Assembly: GCA_020436125.1 (NCBI GenBank)
Contig: JAGQYK010000015.1
Span: 1-41,176, forward strand
Direction: 5' to 3'
From: Cyclobacteriaceae bacterium
Lineage (GTDB): Bacteria > Bacteroidota > Bacteroidia > Cytophagales > Cyclobacteriaceae
Length of the DNA stretch: 41,176 bases
Of this stretch, positions 1 through 9,204 are shown in pieces. Below the pieces are notes generated by a model, which saw only the letters and a program-made list of their open reading frames with translations, made no database searches and had not been told where the DNA came from. Every line of letters begins with the position of its first letter. The first letter of the stretch is position 1. The position numbers and the translations under genes were made by a program.

Positions 1-60
1 AGGGCAGAACCAGTTGAGAACCTTGAGTATCCAATTCGGAGGTGTGGATATTGGTTTCAT
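1..60 (-). CDS. ABC transporter permease (FtsX/MacB type with N-terminal prefix domain), 5' fragment
   Basis: Only the first 20 codons are inside the window. An ATG at 60-58 lies two bases after the stop of the upstream PadR gene. The visible residues include PPNW, a hydrophobic stretch and NWFCP. This resembles the N-terminus of Bacteroidota FtsX-like permeases that carry a short cytoplasmic prefix domain before the first membrane helix and often sit directly behind a PadR regulator. From family knowledge, these are MacB-like exporters of unknown substrate. The identification rests on about 20 residues plus the PadR pairing, so it is tentative. The gene continues off the left edge. Confidence 0.5.
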   Translation of the reverse strand, partial: MKPISTPPNWILKVLNWFCP

Positions 61-62
61 GA

Positions 63-389
63 TCAGGATAATTTGAGTTGCGGAACCAACTTCCAAAGAC
101 TTACTCGTGACTCTTGCATAGATTTAAGAATAGCCATACCGGCACTCGTTATGGTGTAAATCCGCTTTCTTCTTCCTCCTCGTTCTTTAGTAGCACCTCC
201 ATAGGCGGAATTGATCAGTCCTTTGTCTTCTAACCGGTAGAGGGTGACATGGACTGCGCTAAGGTTTACTTCACGGTTCAATTTCTTATCCATCTCCTCT
301 GCGATTATAGCGCCATAAGCCTCTTCTCCCAAAGCAGCCACCATTATTAAGACCAATTCTTCGAACTCGCCAATATATTCTTTTGTCAT
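63..389 (-). CDS. PadR family transcriptional regulator
   Basis: A 108-residue winged-helix protein of typical PadR-domain length. Visible features are EEAYGAIIAEEMD in the N-terminal helices, the recognition-helix stretch VNLSAVHVTLYRLEDKGLI (roughly residues 41-59), and the wing GGRRKRIYTITSAG before a C-terminal helix. PadR proteins are usually dimeric repressors that release DNA on binding small hydrophobic ligands. The stop is two bases from the ATG of an ABC permease, so the two genes form an operon, and the regulator probably controls that exporter. A 7-bp inverted repeat just upstream (394-412) is a plausible autoregulatory operator. The start is an ATG at 389. Confidence 0.9.
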   Translation of the reverse strand: MTKEYIGEFEELVLIMVAALGEEAYGAIIAEEMDKKLNREVNLSAVHVTLYRLEDKGLINSAYGGATKERGGRRKRIYTITSAGMAILKSMQESRVSLWKLVPQLKLS

Positions 390-393
390 TTCC

Positions 394-412
394 TTTACTT
401 TTGTTAAGTAAA
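394..412. promoter_or_regulatory. Inverted repeat upstream of padR, candidate operator
   Basis: TTTACTT, five spacer bases, then AAGTAAA: a perfect 7-bp dyad that begins five bases upstream of the PadR start codon and covers its ribosome-binding region. A poor -7-like element (TA, three bases, TTTG on the minus strand) lies at 418-426, which would place transcription initiation at or near the repeat. Its position suits autorepression by PadR. The function is inferred. Confidence 0.4.
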
Positions 413-656
413 TAAAGCAAAGACTAAGGTCATTGCCAAGGGCTGCATGCTACTTTTAAAAAATCCTATTTAAAAAAACTCAAAAAAGATCGGGTAAATG
501 GGTAAGACCAGCTACAGAGCTGATGAGCGAAAAGGTGTTGTGCTACCTGTTTTTCAAAACGTTCGTATATACCTATTCATAGCTCCAATGATCAAGATTA
601 GGATCCTATGAATTGATATACAGCAGGATGTATTGAATTATCTTCTGAAGAAATAA

Positions 657-1799
657 TTACTCTAATCCTTCCCACCACCTGCTACTCGGCTTTTCAGCAA
701 GTTCCAAAATGATGGGTTCTCCAATTCGTGGCGTTGATATGGGCATGCCCAATTCTGCCGCTTTTTTTGTCACGCGTTCTATAGGATCTTTCCAAGTGTG
801 TAGGGCAAGCACGAAGGATCCCCAATGGATGGGCATGAACAATTTTGTATTTATATCTACTGCTGCTTGAGCGGTTTCCTCTGGCATCATATGGATGTTG
901 TCCCAACGGGTATCATATTGCCCACATTCCATCATCGCAAAATCAAAAGGTCCGTATTTTTCGCCAATAGTTTTAAAGTGAGGTCCATATCCACTGTCAC
1001 CACTAAAATAAATATTGTGGTTTGTTCCTTGAATGACCCACGATGCCCATAGTGTGCTAAAGCGATCTCCAAGCCCTCTTCCCGAAAAGTGCCTTGCCGG
1101 AGCACATTTGAAAGTGAGGTCTTCGAATTGTATTTCATCCCACCAATTGAGTTCGTGAATGTTTTCTTGTGGCACTCCCCATGCTGTCAAATGAGCACCG
1201 AGACCAAGGGGAGTATAAAATTGGCCTACTTTGTCCTTTAATTTTAAAATGGATTCATAATCAAGATGATCATAGTGATCGTGGGAAAAGATGACAGCAT
1301 CAATTTTCGGGAGTTGCTTTACTTCTATTGGCAGCCCTTTAGTGAATCTGCTTTTACCCAACCAGGGATGAGGTGATGGGGTATTTCCAAACATGGGGTC
1401 AATCAATATATTTTTTTCTTGCATCTCCAGTAAAAAAGCAGAGTGACCAAACCAGGTTATCCTTGTTGTGGTGTCTGGCCTGTTGACAATGTCCAATGAA
1501 TCGATGGACTGTACGGGCAGAGGATGCTTAGGTGCACTGTTGGGTACGCCTACTATATAATCTTTCAGTACCGACATCATTTTCGGAAATCCCATCTCCA
1601 TGGAAGTCGGTATTTCATTAACAAATACTCCCTTTTCATAGTGCCCTGATTTTTCATATTGGGCAATTTTGGCATCACTGTGCTTGCCGCCAAATTGTGG
1701 ACTGAGTTGTACGAATAAAAAACCAATAGCAAAGACGAGCACGATTACGCCCACAATAATAAGTCCGGTCATTTTTAGGAGTTTCTTGATGATTCGCAC
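657..1799 (-). CDS. MBL-fold metallohydrolase (UlaG/NAPE-PLD-like), membrane-anchored
   Basis: About 380 residues. A basic N-terminus (RIIKKLLK) precedes one hydrophobic helix (residues about 10-32), so the enzyme is probably anchored in the inner membrane with its catalytic domain outside the cytoplasm. The metallo-beta-lactamase core begins with GHSAFLLE. It continues with the dinuclear zinc motif HDHYDH (residues 173-178), a later His in HFSGRG, the metal-bridging Asp in GDSGYG, and a final His in IHWGS. This order and spacing fit the UlaG / NAPE-PLD-like branch of lactonases and phospholipases; the substrate cannot be read from the sequence. No ATG precedes the hydrophobic helix: I chose GTG at 1799. 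TTG at 1802 is possible, and ATG at 1772 would remove the basic leader. Confidence 0.85.
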   Translation of the reverse strand: MRIIKKLLKMTGLIIVGVIVLVFAIGFLFVQLSPQFGGKHSDAKIAQYEKSGHYEKGVFVNEIPTSMEMGFPKMMSVLKDYIVGVPNSAPKHPLPVQSIDSLDIVNRPDTTTRITWFGHSAFLLEMQEKNILIDPMFGNTPSPHPWLGKSRFTKGLPIEVKQLPKIDAVIFSHDHYDHLDYESILKLKDKVGQFYTPLGLGAHLTAWGVPQENIHELNWWDEIQFEDLTFKCAPARHFSGRGLGDRFSTLWASWVIQGTNHNIYFSGDSGYGPHFKTIGEKYGPFDFAMMECGQYDTRWDNIHMMPEETAQAAVDINTKLFMPIHWGSFVLALHTWKDPIERVTKKAAELGMPISTPRIGEPIILELAEKPSSRWWEGLE

Positions 1800-1845
1800 C
1801 AAAGGAAGTTGAGGTTATGGGATGGTAGTCGGAAAGATGAACATT

Positions 1846-2460
1846 TTATTGTAGAAGTGATTCGATTCGTTGCAATACAGTTTTGGCCACGATCTTATGC
1901 CCTTCTACATTGGGATGAATGCCATCCGCTATGTTGAGCTTACCATCTCCGGCTACTCCTTCCAATAAAAAGGGTATCAGGACAGCTTTATTTGCTTTTG
2001 CCAGATTGGGATATATGTTTTTGAATTCGGTAGTATATTCCTTTCCAAGATTGGGGGGTACCATCATTCCCGCCAATACAATTTTTACATCTGGATTTTT
2101 GGCTTTTACCTTGTCAATAATGGCCTGCAGGTTACTGCGGGTTTGGTCGAGAGGGAGTCCTCGCAATCCGTCATTGGCACCCAGTTCCAATACAAAAATG
2201 TCAATGGGTTGCCGAAGGATCCAGTCAATGCGACTTAGCCCACCGGCCGATGTTTCTCCACTCAGGCCAGCGTTAACCACCTTTACTTCAATTCCTTTTT
2301 TTACCAATGCAGCCTCTACATGAGCAGGGTAGGCGTCTTCCGCAGATAAACCATATCCTGCAGTGATGCTGTCCCCAAAAAACAGGATAGTTTTAGGCGC
2401 AAAACCATTATTAAATAATAGAACCAGTGCAATAATTAAGATTTTGTTAACGACCATCAT
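1846..2460 (-). CDS. tesA: SGNH-family arylesterase / thioesterase I (TesA-like)
   Basis: A 204-residue protein with a short hydrophobic N-terminus, so probably periplasmic. The SGNH blocks are all present: GDSIT with nucleophile Ser31, Gly68 in the block II region (LSGETSAGG), GAND with Asn96, and DGIHPN with Asp179 and His182. Length and block spacing match E. coli TesA (thioesterase I / lysophospholipase L1). It is divergently arranged with an ABC ATPase and an FtsX-like permease equivalent to YbbA and YbbP, the same neighbourhood as in enterobacteria. The enzyme class is secure; the physiological substrate (acyl thioester, lysophospholipid or aryl ester) is not. The start is ATG at 2460, and a second ATG follows at once. 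Confidence 0.9.
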   Translation of the reverse strand: MMVVNKILIIALVLLFNNGFAPKTILFFGDSITAGYGLSAEDAYPAHVEAALVKKGIEVKVVNAGLSGETSAGGLSRIDWILRQPIDIFVLELGANDGLRGLPLDQTRSNLQAIIDKVKAKNPDVKIVLAGMMVPPNLGKEYTTEFKNIYPNLAKANKAVLIPFLLEGVAGDGKLNIADGIHPNVEGHKIVAKTVLQRIESLLQ

Positions 2461-2501
2461 ATCAGTAAGTTGCTATCTTCCAAACGAAATAGATTGTATT
2501 A

Positions 2502-2520
2502 GGGTGTAACATTATCACCC
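2502..2520. promoter_or_regulatory. Inverted repeat in the tesA/ybbA divergent intergenic region
   Basis: GGGTG and CACCC arms separated by nine AT-rich bases, midway between the divergent tesA and ybbA starts. There is no T-tract on either side, which argues against a terminator. Its location would allow a regulator to act on both promoters, but no cognate protein is evident. Confidence 0.3.
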
Positions 2521-2556
2521 GATATTCGATTTATTGATAGTAAGAATATAAAAACA

Positions 2557-3252
2557 ATGCCAGAAACTGTCCTTCAAGCCGAGAATCTTACCAAAATCTA
2601 TAAATCCGGTAGCAAAGAGCTTGTTGTGCTCGATGACGTATCATTTGCTGCGGAACAAGGTACCACTTTATCCATCATAGGTCCTTCAGGTAGTGGGAAA
2701 ACTACACTACTTGGTTTATGTGCTGGTCTTGACATCCCAACTAAAGGAACGATCTCGTTGATGGGATTCAAATTGAACAAGATGGATGAAGATGACAGGG
2801 CTTATGTGCGCAATCAATATGTGGGTTTTGTCTTTCAAAATTTTCAATTGCTTACCACCCTTACAGCACTCGAAAATGTGATGATACCGCTGGAACTGCG
2901 TGGTGAAAAAGGGGTGGAGGCAAAAGCCAAGGAATTATTGGAACGGGTAGGATTGCAGGAACGGATGGACCATTACCCTACGCAACTCTCAGGCGGAGAA
3001 CAACAAAGAGTGGCCATGGCGCGTGCATTTATTAATTCTCCTAAAATATTATTTGCAGATGAGCCTACCGGAAATTTGGATGAGGAGAACGCTGACCATG
3101 TAACTGAGCTCCTGTTTAGTCTGAATAGGGAAGAAAAAACAACCCTGATTTTGGTGACGCACAATTTGGAGTTGGCAAAAAAAACTGAACTCATTCTTCA
3201 GATGAAGGGTGGGCGTATTGTAGAGGAGAGGTTGCAGAAGGCGATAGTATGA
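2557..3252 (+). CDS. ybbA: ABC transporter ATP-binding protein (YbbA/LolD family)
   Basis: A 231-residue nucleotide-binding subunit. Walker A GPSGSGKT is at residues 42-49, the Q-loop Gln at 94, signature LSGGEQ at 144-149 and Walker B ILFADEP at 164-170, followed by TGNLD and the H-loop VTHN. The TGNLD extension and the overall length place it in the MacB/LolD/FtsE group that pairs with FtsX-type permeases. Its stop overlaps the permease ATG by four bases (ATGA), so the two are translationally coupled. In E. coli the YbbA-YbbP pair next to tesA is a type VII ABC system without a firmly established substrate, and the same caution applies here. Confidence 0.92.
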   Translation: MPETVLQAENLTKIYKSGSKELVVLDDVSFAAEQGTTLSIIGPSGSGKTTLLGLCAGLDIPTKGTISLMGFKLNKMDEDDRAYVRNQYVGFVFQNFQLLTTLTALENVMIPLELRGEKGVEAKAKELLERVGLQERMDHYPTQLSGGEQQRVAMARAFINSPKILFADEPTGNLDEENADHVTELLFSLNREEKTTLILVTHNLELAKKTELILQMKGGRIVEERLQKAIV

Positions 3253-5819
3253 TCGAGTACATCATAAAAATTAAAAAGAAGGTTAAGCCGATCTACTCCG
3301 ATGCATGGGTATGGAAAATGGCCTGGCGGGACGCGCGTCACAACATAGCGCGCCTTTTTCTTTTCGTGGCTTCGTTGATTACGGGCATAGCCGGAGTGGT
3401 AGCCATTGCCTCTTTAAATTATTCACTTCAGTCAGACCTCGATCGCAATGCAAAAGAATTACTTGGAGCAGACATTGTGGTGGGTGCCAATCGGCCCTTC
3501 GAACCGGAAGTATTGGCTGTTTTGGATTCATCCAAATTAGAATATGCCTCGGATGCGGAGATGGCCTCTATGGTGTTGTTCATGAAGAATAAACAATCAC
3601 GCCTTGTCCGCGTGATGGGCATTGATGGTCCATACCCTTTTTATGGCGAGGTAGAAACTCTTCCTGCCAATGCCTATTCTAAAATCAATGATGGAAGATT
3701 TGTGATTTTGGACGAAACCTTGGCCAGTCAATACGAGGTAAGCTATGATGATACCGTAAAGATTGGCAACAGTTTTTTTAAAGTGGCCGGTGTTGTTCAA
3801 AAAATTCCGGGTGGAGGTGGAGTGCTTTCTACGTTTACACCTTCGGTGTACATCTCCATGCAGGAACTTGATTCTACTGGTTTGATTCAGTTCGGAAGCA
3901 GGGTATCCTATAAAAGATTTTATAAGACTGAAACGGATGCAGATGCCGAAATAATCGGGGAGCAATGGAGCCCTACTTTAAAAAAATATGGACATTGGTA
4001 TGATACCGTTGAGGAACGAAAAGAAGAACTAGGCAATGGTTTTCAGTCAGTGTATAGGTTTTTTACCCTTTTGGCGTTTATGGCATTAATTCTTGGGTGT
4101 ATTGGGGTAGCCAGTTCAGTACACATCTACGCCAGGGAAAAGAGAGATCAGGTGGCTGTGCTTCGATGTATCGGATCTTCGGGATGGCAAGCCTTCAATA
4201 TATTTTTTATTCAGGTTTTTGTTTTGGGATTGATTGGAAGTGTAATTGGTGCTGGTATTGGAATGGGCATTCAACAACTCGTTCCGCTGGTCTTTCAGGG
4301 ATCAATTCCGTTAGAACTACAATTTGATATTTCGTGGAGAGCATTTTTTGAAGGATTAGTCCTGGGTGTAGTTGTATCCATTCTGTTTACTGTTTTACCT
4401 TTAGTGGCTGTTCGCTTTGTACCACCCCTTTCCGTTTTACGTGCAGACTTTGAGCCAAAGCGTATTTTTTCTAAAACCAAATACGCTGTTATCGGTCTGG
4501 TCATACTGTTTCCGGTTTTAGCAGCATGGTATCAGACGAAAAGCATTTTGTATGGTGTAGCATTTTCTGCAGGCCTCGCAGTTGCCTTGGGTTTACTATC
4601 ATTGGTGGCTTTAGGGTTACTTTCCATTGTCCGGAAATACTTCCCTAAAAAATCTTCTTTTATTTTTCGTCATGCCCTTTCCAATTTATTTAGACCCAAT
4701 AACCAAACAAGGGTGTTGATGGTAAGTATTGGTCTTGGGGCTTTTATTATTGCCACATTGAATGTTATTCAATTTAGTCTATTGGACCAGGTAGAATTTA
4801 CAGGCAATGAAAATCAATCCAATACCATCATGTTTGATATCCAACCTGCTCAAAGAGATGGAGTAGTTGATCTGATTAAGACACATAATCTACCGGTAAA
4901 CCAGGTAGTACCTATTGTCACATGCAGGATCAGTGAGTTGAAAGGGAAGGCAATCAACACCTATCAAAAGGATACCACAGATAATATTCCCAATTGGGCA
5001 CTTACGAGAGAGTATCGCGTTACCTATCGTGACAGCCTTCATGTATCTGAGAAATTATTGGAAGGAGAAATTCATCAACTCAAAAGGGGGCAACGAGATT
5101 CGGTGTGGGTATCGATTTCAGCAGGCATGCAGGAATCACTGGATGTGCAAATTGGAGATTCATTGGTGTTTGATGTTCAAGGTGTGCCTATTCCTGCGAG
5201 GATTAGCGGTATTAGAGAGGTAGAGTGGCCCAAAGACCCCCCTAATTTTATTTTTGTTTTTCCGAGAGGCGTTTTGGAAAATGCTCCTCAAATATGGGTG
5301 GCAGCCACAAGGGTAGATGATCAGGAGCAGGCAAATAGGTTCACACAAGAATTAGTGATGGCATTTCCCAATGTATCCTTAATTGATCTTCGCTTGATAT
5401 TGAGTACGGTGAATGATCTGTTCGATAAAATAGGGTCCATTGTAAAGTTTTTGGCATTGTTTAGTGTCATCACTGGGCTGATCGTACTCGCGGGAGCGGT
5501 AATGAATAGCAAATTTGTACGTATTAAGGAGAATATTCTTTTGAGAACACTTGGTGCGAGAACAAAACAGATTACGTTAATCACCTTGATTGAATACACT
5601 TACCTGGGACTTTTTTCGGCCTTAACAGGCATTCTGCTTTCGATGATATCAGGTTGGTTCTTAACTAAATACTTTTTCGAGGTGAATTTTTCTTTCAATG
5701 GGTTGGATTTAGCATACCTCGGAATGGCTGTAATGGCCCTTACCGTCTTTATTGGCTGGTTTAATTCACGCGAAGTGATCAATACCCCTCCACTGCAGGT
5801 ATTAAGAAAGGAAAATTAA
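3249..5819 (+). CDS. ybbP: ABC transporter permease, FtsX-like (YbbP type)
   Basis: An 856-residue multi-pass membrane protein. One helix lies near residues 35-57, followed by a periplasmic MacB-like core domain (about 60-255). A block of helices follows at about 270-400, more helices at 410-460 and 485-510, a second large periplasmic domain (about 515-720) and a final FtsX unit at about 725-850. This duplicated FtsX layout with about ten helices is that of E. coli YbbP rather than of the four-helix MacB or LolC/E permeases. It starts by ATGA overlap with the ATPase gene. The divergent TesA-type esterase suggests a lipid-, acyl- or hydrophobe-related role, which is inference from context. Confidence 0.9.
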   Translation: MIEYIIKIKKKVKPIYSDAWVWKMAWRDARHNIARLFLFVASLITGIAGVVAIASLNYSLQSDLDRNAKELLGADIVVGANRPFEPEVLAVLDSSKLEYASDAEMASMVLFMKNKQSRLVRVMGIDGPYPFYGEVETLPANAYSKINDGRFVILDETLASQYEVSYDDTVKIGNSFFKVAGVVQKIPGGGGVLSTFTPSVYISMQELDSTGLIQFGSRVSYKRFYKTETDADAEIIGEQWSPTLKKYGHWYDTVEERKEELGNGFQSVYRFFTLLAFMALILGCIGVASSVHIYAREKRDQVAVLRCIGSSGWQAFNIFFIQVFVLGLIGSVIGAGIGMGIQQLVPLVFQGSIPLELQFDISWRAFFEGLVLGVVVSILFTVLPLVAVRFVPPLSVLRADFEPKRIFSKTKYAVIGLVILFPVLAAWYQTKSILYGVAFSAGLAVALGLLSLVALGLLSIVRKYFPKKSSFIFRHALSNLFRPNNQTRVLMVSIGLGAFIIATLNVIQFSLLDQVEFTGNENQSNTIMFDIQPAQRDGVVDLIKTHNLPVNQVVPIVTCRISELKGKAINTYQKDTTDNIPNWALTREYRVTYRDSLHVSEKLLEGEIHQLKRGQRDSVWVSISAGMQESLDVQIGDSLVFDVQGVPIPARISGIREVEWPKDPPNFIFVFPRGVLENAPQIWVAATRVDDQEQANRFTQELVMAFPNVSLIDLRLILSTVNDLFDKIGSIVKFLALFSVITGLIVLAGAVMNSKFVRIKENILLRTLGARTKQITLITLIEYTYLGLFSALTGILLSMISGWFLTKYFFEVNFSFNGLDLAYLGMAVMALTVFIGWFNSREVINTPPLQVLRKEN

Positions 5820-5892
5820 TTAACGCCATTTTGCTAGCTACCTGACAATGCTTTAAAGTATATAGAAAGGGTTAGTTTGGTTAATTTTAAGA

Positions 5893-8800
5893 ATGGGTAA
5901 AAGGGCTACTTTCTATTTCCTCATGCTATTTGCTGCGCGCTTGACTTTGGCGGGTCCAGGGAATGGATTCATTGAGAATAAGAATCAATGGTCATGTGAT
6001 ATTGATTTTGTGGCGAATGTGCCAGGAGGGCAAATGGTTGTCCGCACAGGCCTCTTCACATATTCTTTTTTGGATTATGAAAGAATAAACGAAGCCCACG
6101 ACCGAACTCATTTACCTTTTAATGAGATTAATCCTAATGAGGGTACTCATGATCAAATACCAGGAAGAACGGTGAATGTCAGGTTCTTAAATAGCAATTC
6201 AGCAGCGTCACCGTATGCATCCGCACGGTATGATCTTTACTACAACTATTTTTTGGGTAGTAACCCAGAAAACTGGGCGGCTAAAGCTTACGCCTACGGG
6301 GAGATTACCTATCCTTCTTTCTATGAAGGAGTTGATTTAAAGCTTTATTCGAAGGGATCAAACATTAAATACGATTTGCTTGTTGCGCCAGGCGCTGATC
6401 CTGGACAAATTATATTGGAATATGAAGGAGCTAAATCTTTTTCTATGGAAAATGGAGATTTTGTGATTGACGCAGAGTTTGTAAAAATCGTAGAAAAAAG
6501 GCCAATTTCGTATCAATGGATAAATGGAGAGCAACGTTTTGTTGCTACTAACTATTCATTGGATGGCAACCAATTGTCCTTTTCATTTCCTGAAGGATAC
6601 GACTCGTGTTACGAATTAATTATTGATCCACTTCTTATCTTTTCCACCTATTCAGGATTTACTGCAGACAATTGGGGAAGTACGGCCACGCCAGGGGAAA
6701 ATGGTAATTTATACTCTGCTGGAGTAACCAATGAAACAACCTTTGGTGGAGATTTCCCTGCGTTCAATAGCGAATCAAGCGCAGGCCCTTTTCAGGTAAA
6801 CTATGGTGGCAATTACGATGTAGCTGTTTTTAAATATGATTCAGCTGGACAGCAGATGCTATATGCGTCTTTTTTAGGTGGCTCCGATTCTGAAAGTCCT
6901 CATAGCCTTATTGTGAATGAAGCTGAGGAATTGATCATTTTAGGCACCACCAGCTCTTCTGATTTCCCTACAACGGCTGGAGCAGTGGATCAAACCTTCC
7001 AGGGGGGAGGAGGGGCGATTACGCATGTTGTTCCATACAACAATGGATCTGATATTTTTGTGACAAAAATCAGTAAGGATGGTAGTCAGATTTTGGCCAG
7101 CACTTTTCTTGGAGGTTCTGATCTTGATGGATTGAATCCAAACAATAGTCCGCTGGTGAAAAACTATGGAGACCAATTGCGAGGGGACTTAATCACCGAT
7201 TCAAATGGTGATATTTTCATCAGTACGGTTACCTCTTCAGCTGATTTTCCTGCCCAAAACAGTTTTAATACTGCGCACAGTGGAGGAACGGATGGTGTAG
7301 TGATGAAGTTGTCCGCGGATTTGAGTCAAATCATTTGGGGAGCTTTTTTAGGCGGAGTTGGTAACGATGCCTCCCATACCATAAAATTCAATTCCGAAGG
7401 AAAAATATTGGTGGGAGGAGGTGCAGCCAGCACTGACTTTCCGGTTACTGTTGGGTCATATCAAGATACACACAAGGGAGGTGTAGATGGTTGGGTAGCT
7501 AAGTTAGAACCAGATGGATCAGCCATTATAACAGCCACATTCACAGGTACCGATCAATTTGATCAGGTTTACTTTTTGGATTTGAATAGCAATGACGAAG
7601 TGTATTTGTATGGGCAAACTTCTGGTTCATTCACGATTACACCAGGAGTATACAGCAACCTAAACAGCGGCCAGTTTCTACAAAAACTTAGTGCAGACTT
7701 AACCACATTGAAATTCTCCACTGTGTTTGGGTCGGGCATTGGTATCCCTAATATTTCTCCAACAGCATTTTTGGTGAATGATTGTAACAATATTTATATG
7801 ACGGGGTGGGGTGGGCTGGTGAATCAAAGTAACCCTTCCTTTTGGAATAGTAACACGCTCGGAATGCCAGTTACTGCTGATGCTTTTCAATCCTCTACCA
7901 GTGGTTCAGATTTCTATTTTATGGTAATGACCGATGATGCAGCAGAATTGCTGTATGCTACCTATATGGGCGGTAGTCAGTCACGTACCCATGTGGATGG
8001 CGGAACCAGTAGATTCGATAAGGGAGGCATTGTCTATCATGCGGTGTGTTCGGGTTGCGCAGCTTATAATGCAACCAATTCATCCACTTCTGATTTCCCT
8101 ACATCTGCCAGTGCCTGGAGTAACACCAACAACAGTGCAAACTGTAACAATGCCGCTTTTAAATTTGATCTCTCTTCCCTTCGAGCGCGTATTGTTACGA
8201 ATTCAGTGGAACTTGATCAGCCTGGACTCAATAAAATCTGCTTCCCCGATAAGATTGTATTTCAAAACAGAAGTACTGGAGGTCAGTTTTATGAATGGGA
8301 TTTTGGAGATGGCACTTCACTGACAAAAGTGGATACAACTGCCATCATTCATCAATACCAGCAAGAAGGAAGTTATTCAGTGAGATTAAGAGCTGTAGAT
8401 CAGGGGACCTGCGTAGGAGAGGATTTTGATTTTGCGACAATAATTGTGAACAAAGCTACCGGATTTGCAGGTGAAGACCAGGTCATTTGTCATGGGCAGA
8501 CGGTACAATTACTTGCGGGCGGTGGCAATCAGTACCAGTGGCGCATCGGAGATAGCACTGTCTCTCAATTATCAACGCCTATTTTTTCACCTGAGGATAC
8601 AACTTCCTATTCAATTACTGTGACTGATTTCAATGGATGTGTGGTAGAGGATACCCTTAAAGTGAGTGTGGTGCCGAGAATTGACCTTCTATTTGATATT
8701 GAAAAGGTGACCGATTGTGTTTCGCGCCCCTCCTTAAAACTTGTGAATAGAACGGAAGAGGAAGAGGAACTGTTTTTTGACTTTGGGGATGGTAACTCGT

Positions 8801-9204
8801 CTTCTCAGCGTGAAGTGATTTATAACTATGAGTCCGATGGTCAATACTTTATCAAATTAGTTGGGAAGCGAGCCTTTTGTGTTTTTGAAGAATCTGTCGA
8901 ATTGCCTTTCTTTACCATACGGGTTCCCAATGTGATTACTCCTGGTAATTCCGATGTAAATTCTTCAGGAAAGAATGATACTTTTAAGATTCTTTATGGA
9001 GAGGCCATAAATAGCCCCACCACAACTGAAGCGGGAGTGAATGTTTCACTTTCTGTATACAACAGGTGGGGTAAAGTAGCTTATCAAAATAATAACTACG
9101 ATGATTCATGGGCAGGTGAGGGATTAGAGGCGGGTACTTATTATTATGAAGTAGAAATTGAAAACGAACCATTATGCAAAGGGTGGGTACAAATAATCAG
9201 ATGA
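5893..9204 (+). CDS. Secreted SBBP-type beta-propeller / PKD protein with T9SS type B sorting domain
   Basis: 1103 residues. A signal peptide is followed by a domain starting FIENKNQW, typical of large Bacteroidota surface proteins (DUF7948-like, about 25-220). A long region then has repeated units ending in motifs such as DFPTTAGA and the pattern ATFLGGS/ASFLGGS, i.e. SBBP/beta-propeller repeats (about 225-740). Two PKD-like modules carry WDFGDG near residue 800 and FDFGDG near residue 962. The C-terminus (about 1010-1103) reads VPNVITPG..., VYNRWGK, DSWAGEGLEAGTYYY and ends GWVQIIR. That is the gliding-motility-associated type B sorting signature, so the protein is expected to be exported by T9SS. 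Its role (adhesion, gliding or matrix) is unknown. The stop overlaps the next start as ATGA. Confidence 0.88.
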   Translation: MGKRATFYFLMLFAARLTLAGPGNGFIENKNQWSCDIDFVANVPGGQMVVRTGLFTYSFLDYERINEAHDRTHLPFNEINPNEGTHDQIPGRTVNVRFLNSNSAASPYASARYDLYYNYFLGSNPENWAAKAYAYGEITYPSFYEGVDLKLYSKGSNIKYDLLVAPGADPGQIILEYEGAKSFSMENGDFVIDAEFVKIVEKRPISYQWINGEQRFVATNYSLDGNQLSFSFPEGYDSCYELIIDPLLIFSTYSGFTADNWGSTATPGENGNLYSAGVTNETTFGGDFPAFNSESSAGPFQVNYGGNYDVAVFKYDSAGQQMLYASFLGGSDSESPHSLIVNEAEELIILGTTSSSDFPTTAGAVDQTFQGGGGAITHVVPYNNGSDIFVTKISKDGSQILASTFLGGSDLDGLNPNNSPLVKNYGDQLRGDLITDSNGDIFISTVTSSADFPAQNSFNTAHSGGTDGVVMKLSADLSQIIWGAFLGGVGNDASHTIKFNSEGKILVGGGAASTDFPVTVGSYQDTHKGGVDGWVAKLEPDGSAIITATFTGTDQFDQVYFLDLNSNDEVYLYGQTSGSFTITPGVYSNLNSGQFLQKLSADLTTLKFSTVFGSGIGIPNISPTAFLVNDCNNIYMTGWGGLVNQSNPSFWNSNTLGMPVTADAFQSSTSGSDFYFMVMTDDAAELLYATYMGGSQSRTHVDGGTSRFDKGGIVYHAVCSGCAAYNATNSSTSDFPTSASAWSNTNNSANCNNAAFKFDLSSLRARIVTNSVELDQPGLNKICFPDKIVFQNRSTGGQFYEWDFGDGTSLTKVDTTAIIHQYQQEGSYSVRLRAVDQGTCVGEDFDFATIIVNKATGFAGEDQVICHGQTVQLLAGGGNQYQWRIGDSTVSQLSTPIFSPEDTTSYSITVTDFNGCVVEDTLKVSVVPRIDLLFDIEKVTDCVSRPSLKLVNRTEEEEELFFDFGDGNSSSQREVIYNYESDGQYFIKLVGKRAFCVFEESVELPFFTIRVPNVITPGNSDVNSSGKNDTFKILYGEAINSPTTTEAGVNVSLSVYNRWGKVAYQNNNYDDSWAGEGLEAGTYYYEVEIENEPLCKGWVQIIR

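Noticed and set aside
636-656. Hairpin after the metallohydrolase gene
   Set aside because: Only the inner CTTC/GAAG arms pair well; the outer arms are offset and no T-run follows.
2502-2520. Terminator between tesA and ybbA
   Set aside because: The genes diverge, and there is no T-tract on either strand; kept only as a possible operator.
5872-5879. TTAGTTTG as promoter of the T9SS type B gene
   Set aside because: One mismatch to the -7 element and no TTG at suitable spacing; too weak to list as a feature.
9174-9200. Earlier ATG for the rhodanese lipoprotein
   Set aside because: It overlaps the upstream gene by 31 bases and buries the signal peptide; 9201 gives the ATGA overlap.
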